The notes under the pieces are model-generated. The model saw only the letters and a program-made list of their open reading frames with translations, was not told the origin of the DNA and ran no database searches. 64,000 nt of DNA from Amaranthus tricolor (taxonomy: Eukaryota > Streptophyta > Magnoliopsida > Caryophyllales > Amaranthaceae), in NCBI RefSeq assembly GCF_026212465.1, contig NC_080063.1, positions 18,956,797-19,020,796 of the forward strand, in the 5' to 3' direction. The translations under genes were made by a program, and so were the position numbers. Below, piece after piece: positions 46,901-56,135 of this stretch; the first letter of the stretch is position 1; each line of letters begins with the position of its first letter.

Positions 46901-47598
46901 GATGACACCTTTCAAAAGGAAGCGATACGGTCTTTGCTCAAAGTGGCTTGCGGAACTGGATCCACAACAAGGTGTTTCCCTCATTATTCTGAGCCATTGC
47001 ATCCGATTATGTCATGTCTCGTATCTGTCAAAATGTAAAATGCTAAAGTTTTTATTCATTTATGTGAACAGGGATTTTAATTCCAGTTTGGTTCCAAAAG
47101 GGTCTACTTCCAGCTCCATCTCTGTCACTTCCCCTTATTCTCATAGGACCTGGTACCGGCTGTGCTCCTTTCAGAGGATTTGTGGCTGAGAGAGCCATCC
47201 AGAGTCAATATGGTCCAACTGCCCCAGTTCTTTTCTTTTTCGGTTGCCGAAATAAAGATGACTTCTTATATAGCGATTTTTGGTTGCTCCATTCGCAAGA
47301 TGGAGGGGTTCTTTCAGAAGAAAAAGGTGGAGGATTTTATGTTGCATTCTCGAGAGACCAACCACAGAAAGTTTATGTACAACATAAAATGCAGGAACAT
47401 AGGCATAAAGTCTGGGATTTACTCAGTAAAGGGGCTTCAGTTTATGTTGCTGGTTCCTCTACCAAAATGCCTTCCGATGTTCTGTCAACTTTCGAAGAAA
47501 TCGTTAGCACGGAAAGTGAGGTTTCAAAAGAAGCTGCTGTGAGATGGCTCCGGGCTTTGGAGAAGGCTGGTAGGTACCATGTTGAAGCATGGTCCTGA
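40800..47598 (+). CDS. ATR3: NADPH-dependent diflavin oxidoreductase 1 (Tah18/NDOR1-like), 12 coding exons
   Basis: The spliced product is 621 residues, close to Arabidopsis ATR3. Exons: 40800-40931, 41760-41837, 41935-42039, 42469-42560, 42838-43022, 43270-43367, 44134-44208, 44324-44434, 45675-45800, 46518-46637, 46755-46971, 47072-47598. The N-terminal flavodoxin domain has the FMN loop TQTGN (11-15), STTGQGD (58-64) and FGLGDSGYQKYN (94-105). The FAD domain carries RAFSIS (399-404). The NADPH domain has GPGTGCAPFRGF (from 472), FFFGCRNKD and VYVAGSS. Trp-620 is the penultimate aromatic typical of FNR-like reductases. Family members pass electrons from NADPH through FAD/FMN to the Fe-S protein Dre2/CIAPIN1 in cytosolic iron-sulfur assembly; the Arabidopsis gene is essential (established knowledge). 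No membrane anchor is visible, as expected for this branch versus P450 reductase. ATG 40800 is the first ATG of the frame. Confidence 0.96.
40937..40964 (+). repeat. (TC)14 microsatellite at the start of ATR3 intron 1
   Basis: A pure TC run begins five bases after the donor site (GT at 40932-40933), so the intron opens with a polypyrimidine tract. Confidence 0.95.
43368..45674. other. ATR3 introns 6-8
   Basis: Introns 43368-44133 and 44435-45674 are AT-rich. Intron 8 contains the SINE tail near 45003-45130. Nothing else was recognised. Confidence 0.55.
45003..45130 (+). mobile_element. SINE 3' portion in ATR3 intron 8
   Basis: Reads AAGGTAAAGTTGCGTACATC, then TAACCTCCAAACCCCACC, GTGTGGGAGCCATGTAATGG and an ATGTTGTTG end. 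This matches the conserved 3' architecture of TS/AU-like plant SINEs. The 5' tRNA-related part is not clear. Confidence 0.55.
45801..46517. other. ATR3 intron 9
   Basis: A 0.7-kb intron. A stretch near 46230-46360 (ACACAATTCAATATTAA then AGGACCCTGGC) shares words with PSRP3 intron DNA near 49420-49470 (ACACAATTCAATATTAAATA then GATCCCGGCC). This suggests a common dispersed repeat. Confidence 0.45.
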
Positions 47599-47902
47599 AA
47601 CGGGATGTTACTATATTCATGTTTTAGCATTAGCTATTGAAATTGTTTAGTTTATTGGATATAACTCGGTCTTTTACAATTTTTTGGTTTAATTTGTATC
47701 AATTATCATAGACAATGTAAGAGGTTGAACACTCATTTAGGCTTAACAACACTTATATATACCGTAAAAACATCCATGTTTTTCTTGTACGTTATACATC
47801 ATATGTCCTTCTCAATTTGCTATTCACAATAGAGTGGGGTTTACTTTTAAGGTTGTTTTTCATTATTTTTTAACTCTTATTATTAATTTGTGGATCGCAA
47901 AG

Positions 47903-48031
47903 TATTGTATGAGACGGTCTTATCGATAGACACATTTCATACATGTGTTAAATAGTCCATTTGACACATTATGAGATAAATTTTTTATTTGAAGTCGTCT
48001 CACCGAGAGCCGATCTCTTACAAGAGTAGCT
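47903..48031 (+). mobile_element. GAGACGGTCTC-type MITE, copy 1
   Basis: Starts TATGAGACGGTCTTATCGAT, has the middle segment GTGTTAAATAGTCC and CACATTATGAGATAAA, and closes with AGTCGTCTCACCGAGAG and CTTACAAGAGTAGCTC. Three further copies (49721, 50395, 52805) share this order. Confidence 0.65.
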
Positions 48032-48224
48032 CGTTGTGGATACAATTGAAAATTTTCCTATAAAGAGAGTAAAGAATTAGTCATTTATGTAAAGTGGTGA
48101 GAATTTAACCCCTATTAGAAGAATGAAGGAGAAAATTGTTAACCATTTCATTTAAAAAATCTCTTTAACAAAAATAAAGAAAATAAATTTTGTAAAATGA
48201 AAAACAAAAATTATTTAGAATAAT

Positions 48225-48540
48225 CTCACTTACTGCTTATCTGATGTAAATAATTTCTATTATTGATTATTACTAAATAATTTAATGTTGTATACTTTTT
48301 TTATTGACAACACCCCTTATCACATTTTAACATTTTAACCGGCTACTGTAAATATCTACCACCAAAGAGAATTAGGATAGACCAACAAAAAAGCATAAGA
48401 TTGAATAAAAAGTGAATGTAAAGGGTAGTAAGTACATATTATAACTGGTTAAAATGACAAGAGGTACTGTCACTCTGTCAGTAAAAATATACTAGAATTA
48501 TTTAGATAAATTAATAGCATAAATTATTGTCAACAGATAG
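48225..48540. mobile_element. TIR MITE, copy A
   Basis: Long imperfect inverted ends. The left arm includes ATTGACAACACCCCTTATC and TTTTAACCGGCTACTGTAAA. The right arm, reverse-complemented, includes ACTGACAGAGTGACAGTACC and TTTTAACCAGTTATAATATG. The centre has GGATAGACCAAC and AAAAGCATAAG, also found in copy B at about 59.6 kb. Non-coding; target-site duplication not resolved. Confidence 0.7.
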
Positions 48541-48672
48541 TAGCCAAGCTGAGAAAAAATTTCATTTCAAAAAAAAAAAAAAAGCTGAGAAAAAATTTTC
48601 TTATCCAGTTTAGTTCATATTAGTGAGGAGCACTAGTTTCTCATATCTTCTTTTCCTCTTTGAGCTTTGAAG

Positions 48673-50243
48673 ATGCTTTCAATGGCAGTTCAACCTAACA
48701 TCAATGCCATTGCTAAACCTTCAACATACCCATCTCCTAAACTATCCTTTAAACCCTTCAACGTTTCCACCTTTGCAAACCCAAAACATTTTTCTTCTCC
48801 TTCATTTCCTCACTTGAAGAAGAAAGATTGGAACTTTTCTCTTTCTGCTGCACCTGAAACCATTTCTGATGTATCCCTTGATGAAGCTTCTGTAGATATT
48901 GATGATGAATTGCCTGTCAACAAAGAGGTTTTTTATTTTTACTTTTTTATTCTTTCCCTGTATTTTTTAGGATCTTTTTTCTATATTCATGAATTTTGGT
49001 TATTTAATGTGGATTTTCGTTTAATTTCTGTTTTGAGTATGAATAAATTTATTATTTGAAATCGTTTTTAGGTGCTAGTTTGATGGTAAAGATTTTTTTT
49101 TTTTTTTTTTTTTGGTGGTGTAGAAATTGAAGTTTTAGGTAAAAATTCATGCTTAGTTGGTTTTGAATGTTACTCCTAAATACTTAAATTTTCTCAATTA
49201 TTTGTAGCTTTAAAGATAAATTTTGTTCATCATATCTTATTTTATGAACTTATCTTGATTCTTGCAAAGTAGGTTGATTTCAGCTCAATGTTCTTTCAAT
49301 GTTAACTCTAAATATCCTGGTTCTTATTCCCTGCTAATATTGAACACAATAATATGTAAAAATTGCTTATGAAGGCAAATTTAGCATATTAGAAGATGAA
49401 CCTATACTCATTTATAGGTTACACAATTCAATATTAAATAAGTTTTTTAGTCAAATGATCCCGGCCTAGATTTCCCTGTTTGAAAGTAATAACAGAAATC
49501 AAGATTGCGGTGTTAACTGCTACTGATGTTCTTGTATCCTATATTACTCGGGTTTATTTTGCTTCACGTACCCATGTCCGATCCTTGATACTCGGAAATT
49601 GGTATGGCACTTAGATACTTCATTTTAGGCGTAAATTCAACATTTAGATGTATCCCACACATGGACACGTACCAGTATCCAACAATAGTACCTGAATCCA
49701 AGTAACATAGCTTGCATCATATATTCATGAGGTCTCATAGACGCGTTTAATACATGGGCCAAATAGCCGAACTAATACAATTTATGAGAATGGCGTTCTT
49801 GTTTTGAGGTCGTCTGACTGAAAGACGTCTCTCACAACTCACAAGAGTAGTTGTCATATATAAGGTTCAAATTGGTTTGATCTGTACATAGATAGTCATT
49901 TAGTTAATTATGTTTTGTAATGAAGTTGTGATTGATTTGGTCTGTTGCAATATCAATGTAGAAGCTTAAAGTAGTAGTGAAGCCACTGGATAAACCAAGG
50001 CTGGTTTTGAAGTTTATTTGGATGGAAAAAAACATCGGTCTTGCCCTTGATCAAACCATACCGGGTCATGGTACAATACCTTTAAGCCCATACTACTTTT
50101 GGCCGCGGAAAGACGCATGGGAAGAGCTGAAAGTGTTGCTTGAGAGTAAGCCTTGGATTTCTCAGAAACAAATGATTATTCTACTGAATCAAGCCACTGA
50201 TATCATCAACTTGTGGCAACAAAGTGGTGGTAATATTGCTTAA
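48673..50243 (+). CDS. PSRP3: Chloroplast 30S ribosomal protein PSRP-3 (Ycf65-like, cS23)
   Basis: Two exons, 48673-48927 and 49962-50243, join in phase 0 to give 178 residues. The first exon supplies a Ser/Pro/Lys-rich, acid-poor leader ([17 protein letters not shown] onward) typical of a chloroplast transit peptide, then an acidic linker. The second exon encodes the highly conserved Ycf65 domain: [34 protein letters not shown] and [20 protein letters not shown]. The protein is a component of the plastid small ribosomal subunit, encoded by ycf65 in some algal plastids and nuclear in land plants (established knowledge). The first ATG of the frame (48673) was taken; ATG 48682 is a close alternative. 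The intron carries a MITE and a T21 run. Confidence 0.96.
48928..49961. other. PSRP3 intron
   Basis: AT-rich intron of 1.0 kb with a T21 homopolymer (49093-49113), a short repeat remnant near 49420-49490 and the MITE at 49721-49852. Confidence 0.7.
49721..49852 (+). mobile_element. GAGACGGTCTC-type MITE, copy 2
   Basis: In PSRP3 intron: TTCATGAGGTCTCATAGACG, ATACATGGGCCAAATAGCC, TTGTTTTGAGGTCGTCTGAC and TCACAAGAGTAG in the same order as copy 1. Confidence 0.65.
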
Positions 50244-51305
50244 TGTTCTGATTTTGGTTGCTTTTCTTATCTTTAGGAAAATGTTGTCTCATGTTGTGTT
50301 GGAGTTTTCTCATTGTTATCAACTAGACATTGCTGTTGCTTGATCGTTACACACATTTAATTGAACAAAACATAGATATATTGTTTTCGGCCTATCTGTA
50401 TGTCTCACAATGAGACGACCTCAAAACAAGAAGTTCAAAAGCTTAAAAATTTCTATTATGGGCTATTTAACCCAAGTATGATACATGTATCACGGTAAGA
50501 CCATCTTATATAAGAATTTGTGTATTGTTTTTGCCTATGGCGTACATCGGGACGTCTGTTTTCATTTGCAGGTCATTCTCGAGCCGATAGTCTCACTGGC
50601 CGCAACCTCCTTATCTATTTTGATATAAGGGTATGGTCTGCCGTCTTGCAATCGACCTGATTTTGCTTCGAATTCATGTATTTATTTTCCATGGTTCAAT
50701 TCACACAACAAAACCTGCAGGCTATTGTACTTGTGTTAGGTTACAAGACCTTTTCTTTCTTTGTTGCAAGAAATCCTTTAGTAATCACTATTAAGCTTCC
50801 GGAATTGTCCATAAAAAACTCTAATAATAAGAAACTACTGAGACTGTCTCTTTAGTCATTACAACATTTTGTGCAACCCATTAGTTTTGTGCTACCTATA
50901 CTTTTGTTGAATGTTCAATGACAACTCTATGTGACTTGTTTTATCGTCAAGTGGCCGAAGGATGACTTGTTTCGGTCTTATCAGTCCGGTAAGCCCCTCT
51001 CACCCTCCAAGGGGTCAGACACGAGCATGTGTAGGCCATGACCAGGGTCATTTGACTAAAAATCAAATAAGTAATATTGAATATACATCGAAAAATAGTA
51101 GCGAATTGGTTCAGCATACATGCAGATGTAAACTTTGGCCCCCATATGGCCTATACGTGTATTCTAGATTCACCCGTGTCTCCCTCAACTAGCTGCTGAT
51201 AAGATTCCTTTCAGTAATTCACATTCTTGTTTGAAAATCATTGCATTCAAGTTGGTTGCTTAGCATCCTGAAGCAGCATCTCATGCTTTCCAAATTTGGA
51301 GTTAT
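50244..51305. other. PSRP3 to IST1-like convergent spacer
   Basis: The 3' ends of two convergent genes face each other here. The spacer contains a minus-orientation MITE copy (50395-50523). Otherwise no feature is visible; the open frame at 50962-51192 looks random. Confidence 0.6.
50395..50523 (-). mobile_element. GAGACGGTCTC-type MITE, copy 3 (reverse)
   Basis: The minus strand reads AAGATGGTCTTACCGTGATA, TTGGGTTAAATAGCCCATAA, TTGTTTTGAGGTCGTCTCAT, the family order in reverse orientation, just 3' of PSRP3. Confidence 0.6.
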
Positions 51306-53805
51306 TTAGTGTTGTTGAATATCTGCATGTTGATGCCAATTAACCCTAATTTCATTCTTGGGTGCAATTTCTTTGACAAAGTTAAATTTTGTTTCCAAAC
51401 TTGGTCTGCTTCTTGATAACTTCTGTATAATCTGAAAATAAGATATTATTAAATAAATAATTAAAAATTGTCAAAACTTAAATGTGCTCTTTTATTATTG
51501 TTTTTTTCTATTTTTAGTTTTAAAAATCTCACAAATTTTATCAAATTAATACCATTAAAAAATAGAGGGAATACGTGTTTGTTAACAGTTTAAATTTCAT
51601 TCACATCTCATTTCAAGTGAAATAGTAAGCACCATTGAGGCATGTGTTGCATCTACACTTTAAACCTAAAGGTTCTCGTGTAAGAGAGTATGTTATAGTA
51701 TATATCAAATTGTAGGATTTTAATCATCAGTCTAAGCTTATGGTTGAAACTCCTATGCTACACTATAAAACTCTAACAGTCACTATAAAGTATTAAACTT
51801 TAAAATTTTACATTCGTCCAGCAATGAGTAACTTAGTTGGTTATATGGAGATCTCTTTAGACCTAAGCAGAGAATTTGAAAATGTCACCTCTTGATGATT
51901 TGGGCTGAGTCTGTTAGCTCTTAAATAGTTTATCATTTATGATTCTTTGTCATCTAAAGTCACAAATCAGAAGTTTAACCGGTGCGCATTTCTAAAATCG
52001 ACGCTCTAAAGTAATGATCACTTTTGACTTTACCATGCTTTTTTCACCAACTTAGGGCATCTAAGCATAATTTAGTACGAGCAATAATAAATTAGTGCAT
52101 AAATTTACCTTATCATTAACTCCAAAACATGTAGGAGACTCAAGTGCTTGAATTATGAACTCCTGCCCAAATTTGGATGTAAAATAATTTCGAATATGTT
52201 GTAATTCTGGAAAGTCTCCAATTCTTGATGATGCAAAAATCAAGCTCCCTATGGCTTCCTTATATTCCTCTGGACATTCTCTGAAAAAAAAAGTGTATAA
52301 TATATAAATATATAAATTTTTTTATTCGGAAGAAGGCTAGAAATTCCTACAGGTTACAGGTTACAGGTTAGTGATGAGAAAAGGAATTTAATCTTTTATA
52401 TAAATGGTGAGAATCGAAATTTTGTATGAAAGGAAAAGCGGAATTTTCATATAATTAATATATTCTATTAAGCAACCTAATGTAACACAAAAATAGAGCA
52501 TACTTTACAAACACAAAAACTTGAACGAGACAGTCTCATTATGAGATCGTTAATTTGGACCGGTTTAATTCGCGCGTGTAACAACATTTTAATTTTTTGG
52601 CTTTATCAATTTTGACCTTAAAGGTATCAATTTTGAAAATTGGTACCTTTAAGGTCAAAATTGATACGTTTAAGATTAAAATTGAAAAATGCCCAAAAAA
52701 TGAAAAAAATGCCCAGGTTGTTATACGCGCGGATTTGGCTGCCCAAATTGATGGTCTCATTATAAGGTTGTCCTGTCCAAGACCAGCTGCTTTACAAAAA
52801 CACAAATTGTAGTATGAGGCAGTGTCACGGAGAGATGCGTCTGATACATTGGTTAAATAGTATGTCTCATGCATACATATTATGAGAAACTAACTTGTTC
52901 TTTATTACAATAAGGACTTAACCATTAAAGTCGTCTTACTGAGGAATAGTCGTCTTACTGAGGGATAATCTCTCACAAGTCACAACACAAGAGTACAATA
53001 AATACTTAACCATTGAGCTTAAACCATAAAAGAGAGATGAGAAACTAACTTGCTTTTTTGGATCGATGATACATTTTGTGCAAGAAAATTACAATAAGAG
53101 TCTATCATATCAAATACATCCAACATGTTCTTGCTCTCTATTACATGCTCAACCTGTTCAATCAACATAAGATCAAGAATATAAGATTAAGATTAGTTGT
53201 CAGCTCAAATTTTTACCGCAATACTATAATATTTTATTATATCAATGTCATTACGTGAAGCTCATATGGGAGAATTTGTAGTGTCGGATACTCGAATATA
53301 TACGACCTTATCCTTGTAATAAAAAGAGGTTGTTTTTATCCGGTTCGAGGCGTCCTAAGCCATAACTAAAGTTATTTATATTGAATTGTATAGCATATGA
53401 GACAGAATAATAAATAATCAAGTTTAATCTGTATACATGTTGAGATGAGTGTTTGATCCACCCTGTACCAGTATCCTCAATTCACCCTGAATCTTCTAAA
53501 ATTCCAAATAAACAAAAATTGCTCATCACACGTGATTTATTCCCAACAAATCACAAAACGATAGAACTATAAAATTGTGTTATTTCGAGAATGGATACGA
53601 AAAGTATAAGTAGAAGAATTACTCGAAGAAGAGCATGATGTTGATGACCAAGGTGAAGGAGTTGAACAACATCTGAAATTGAGCATGAGTAAAGAGCTTG
53701 TTGCCTATTCTTTAAATATGAATTTCTTGTAATTGCATGCTTTAAATAACACACAAATTTTGATGATTTTCTTCCTAATAATATACCAAATCTACTTTTC
53801 CCCAT
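51306..53805 (-). CDS. IST1-like protein (ESCRT-III/Vps4 regulator), 4 exons
   Basis: Exons on the minus strand in order are 53805-53623, 53153-53050, 52280-52109 and 51431-51306, giving 194 residues with clean GT-AG splices and phases. The start MGKSRFGILLGRKSSKF resembles the MGKKLDALLGR N terminus of one plant IST1-like subgroup. The IST1 (Regulator of Vps4 activity in the MVB pathway) domain follows: DVVQLLHLGHQHHALLRVEH, ESKNMLDVFDMIDSYCNFLA, KECPEEYKEAIGSLIFASSR, FPELQHIRNYFTSKFGQEFI and IIQKLSRSRPSLETKFNFV. IST1 binds ESCRT-III CHMP1 and Vps4/SKD1 and modulates multivesicular-body sorting (established knowledge). The protein stops about 18 residues past the domain, so it lacks the long tail with MIT-interacting motifs found in canonical IST1. 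An alternative in-frame ATG at 53829 would add 8 residues. Intron 2 is largely MITE sequence. Confidence 0.9.
52529..52772. mobile_element. Foldback MITE with perfect 23-bp core
   Basis: The whole element folds on itself. Outer ends pair imperfectly (GACAGTCTCATTATGAGATC against reverse-complement GACAACCTTATAATGAGACC), then AATTCGCGCGTGTAACAAC against AAATCCGCGCGTATAACAAC. The innermost arms 52604-52626 and 52644-52666 are exact reverse complements around a 17-base loop. No coding capacity. Confidence 0.8.
52805..52996 (+). mobile_element. GAGACGGTCTC-type MITE, copy 4
   Basis: Contains GTATGAGGCAGTGTCACGGA, TGGTTAAATAGTATGTCTCA, CATATTATGAGAAAC, then a doubled AGTCGTCTTACTGAGG block and CTCTCACAAGTCACAACAC. 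The doubled 3' end distinguishes it from the other copies. Confidence 0.6.
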
Positions 53806-56055
53806 TTTTGGTTGATTTTTTCTTTGCATTTCTATAGTTTATGCAACATTTTTGTGCACAAGAAACATTTTATAGTATAGGAATATGGGTCAATTGTATG
53901 GATAGTTAAGTGAATAACTCAAAGTCCAAACAGGATTTTGGGTCAAATATGGTGTGGGTTAACCCGTATAACAAGAATTGATCAATTTTGATTTTTGAAC
54001 TGTTTAATATCATATATAATATCATCAATGAATTAATTCAACCAAAAATTTAAGTCGATGGTTGATAATTAAAATTGTATTGATATGGCTATAAGTCTTA
54101 TTACGTCCTATATTATTAGAATCTTTTGATGAGTTAAAAATAGGGACGAAGCAAAAATTTTGAAGGCCCTATTTATTTTTGCGATGCCTTTTAAAATGAT
54201 CCCTTTATTATATTTAAAAATTAATTTGTTTCCACTTTAAGAAAAATAATTCAAGACAAAATATATCGTGAAACATTATATTACTTTAAATATAATAAAG
54301 GTTTACAAATAAATCACTTATAAGTTAAAAGTGTGCTCGAAACTGGGCCTAAACAACTCCATTTAATATTTGAGACCTTTTATTTCGGAGGCTAGGCGGT
54401 CGGCTACCCAGATACCCCTAAAATCGGTCATGGTTAGAAATGTAATTTCAGTGCATGTTCTCAATCATACATAATGCTAAACATTTCATTTAAAAAAAGC
54501 GATTGATGAGATCTGAATTCGTAATCTTTCTGTCATCTTAAAATTTAATATTATACTAAAAAATCAATTACTTTGATTCAAACGCCTATATAAATTACAT
54601 ACTCTATCATAGTGACCCATTCGCATACTGGTATAAATAATACAACTAATTAATGTTCAAATTGATGACTAGTAGTTTAAAATAAATTGATGACTACTAA
54701 TGTCATTTCTCGATAGTTTCTAGTTTCTACCATATGTTTACCAAGTAAAGAAGTCATGTTTCACTTTTCATCTTTAGTAGTTTATAAAAAACCTACTTTT
54801 TTGACTTATTTAGCTTCTAGATTTAGTTTAATAATTCAAGACTATATTATTCTCCGATAAATGTTTTATTTATTTTTCAAATCATTCAACTATCACTATT
54901 TTATATTTTATTCTCAATTTATAAATTAAAACATAATATGTGAGATTTTTAGAATTGACATAATACATTGATAAGTGTATAAAATTAAATGGGACACTTA
55001 ATTAGAATAGGAGGGAGTAAAGATATATATGAATGTTTGTCGATTGACTTTTTCATGATTTTTTTGTTAAACAGTTAAAAAAGTATTTAATATATAACTT
55101 TTAAGTCAAACTAAAAAGCAGCTCATAGTAGTTTAATTTTATTGGCTTTTAACCTTTAACCTACACTTTCCCGAAAAAAATAGTTAACTGTCAATAATAT
55201 CAAATATCTTCACAAAAGTCAACTTTACCTAGTTAAACATAGTGATTTGCCTAATTGGGGTTGAAAAATAAAAAAAATTCAACTTTGGTGTTCTTTAAAA
55301 CTTAATTTCAAAATGGTGTTCATATAATAAAATAGTTTTACTATGCTACATTTTTTTGGTTTGGTAATTCCAAACATGCAAGAGGATAAAACTGTTTTAT
55401 CAAGCAAATATATGCATAAACAAATTTAAAAAATCCCACAAGCCTTATAGAAAAAGTAAAATCTATAAACAACCAAAAATTTCAATCAAGTCCAAAAGTC
55501 AAAATCAATAAAGATGTTTGTCGAAGATAGCGTACCCTTTTGATCTCTTGTTAGCATCATCCTTGTGATGAAAATCAATCAAAAATAGAGATAAAAATCT
55601 GAAAATTACCTCCATTGCACATTGGAAAAAATATCTCAATAAAAAACGGTGGATTTAGACTGCGGTGATTGATATAGATGGCGACTGTGGTGGAAAGCCG
55701 GTGGTTGGCGTGGATGGTGGTTGTCATCAGTCTCTCCAAGTACTCCGTCGTCAATCTTACTGATGTTTAGTTTAGAGATTTGAGAAAATAAATAGGCTTG
55801 TTGTTCGAATTGGAATTGATTTAGTTTTGCTTGGGAGAGATTTAATAGGTTTGGAACTTTCCAAACCACAATCAAATAGAGTTAATTAATTTATTTCTTA
55901 ATAAACACTAGTTTGGAAAATAAATTTTGTTAAATCTCCAATTGAAAATTTTTTATTTTCCAACACTTCTTACTAAGATAAATCATTTAGCTAAACAAAA
56001 TAAGTTTGGATTGATTTTCATATGGAAAGTGGAAAACACAAAAATGTTAACAACA
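53806..56055. other. IST1-like 5' flank and spacer to tRNA-Glu
   Basis: AT-rich spacer of 2.2 kb. The 5' region of the minus-strand IST1-like gene lies at its left edge. A GC-richer stretch near 54310-54430 may be a decayed repeat. No gene was supported. Confidence 0.5.
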
Positions 56056-56127
56056 TCCGTTGTAGTCTAGTTGGTTAGGATACTCGGCTCTCACCCGAGA
56101 GACCCGGGTTCAAGTCCCGGCAACGGA
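56056..56127 (+). tRNA. tRNA-Glu: tRNA-Glu (anticodon CTC)
   Basis: Complete cloverleaf of 72 nt. Acceptor stem TCCGTTG (56056-56062) pairs with CAACGGA (56121-56127). The D-arm segment is TAGTCTAGTTGGTTAGGATA. Anticodon stem CTCGG/CCGAG (56083-56087, 56095-56099) encloses the loop CTCTCAC with anticodon CTC at 56090-56092. The T-arm is CCGGGTTCAAGTCCCGG, containing box B. No intron, and CCA is not encoded, as in eukaryotic nuclear genes. It decodes GAG in the cytosol. A Pol III T5 terminator follows three bases downstream. Confidence 0.97.
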
Positions 56128-56130
56128 AAA

Positions 56131-56135
56131 TTTTT
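56131..56135 (+). terminator. Pol III terminator of tRNA-Glu
   Basis: Run of five T residues (followed by ATTTTT) three bases after the acceptor stem, the expected RNA polymerase III stop. Confidence 0.85.

Larger units (their letters stand above)
47599..48672. other. ATR3-PSRP3 intergenic spacer
   Basis: Holds one member of the GAGACGGTCTC-type family (47903-48031) and one copy of the TIR MITE (48225-48540). These two elements account for about 40 percent of the spacer that separates ATR3 from the PSRP3 start. Confidence 0.65.
52281..53049. other. IST1-like intron 2, mostly transposon
   Basis: About 440 of 769 bases belong to two MITEs (52529-52772 and 52805-52996). A short (ACAGGTT)3 tandem repeat sits near 52352-52371. 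Confidence 0.7.

Noticed and set aside
52352..52371. (ACAGGTT)3 tandem repeat as a CRISPR-like or regulatory array
   Set aside because: Three contiguous 7-mers without spacers. An ordinary short tandem repeat in a plant intron.
55636..55875. 79-codon minus-strand frame left of tRNA-Glu
   Set aside because: No homology recognised, and GGTGG-type simple sequence makes a His/Pro-rich end. Not supported as a gene.
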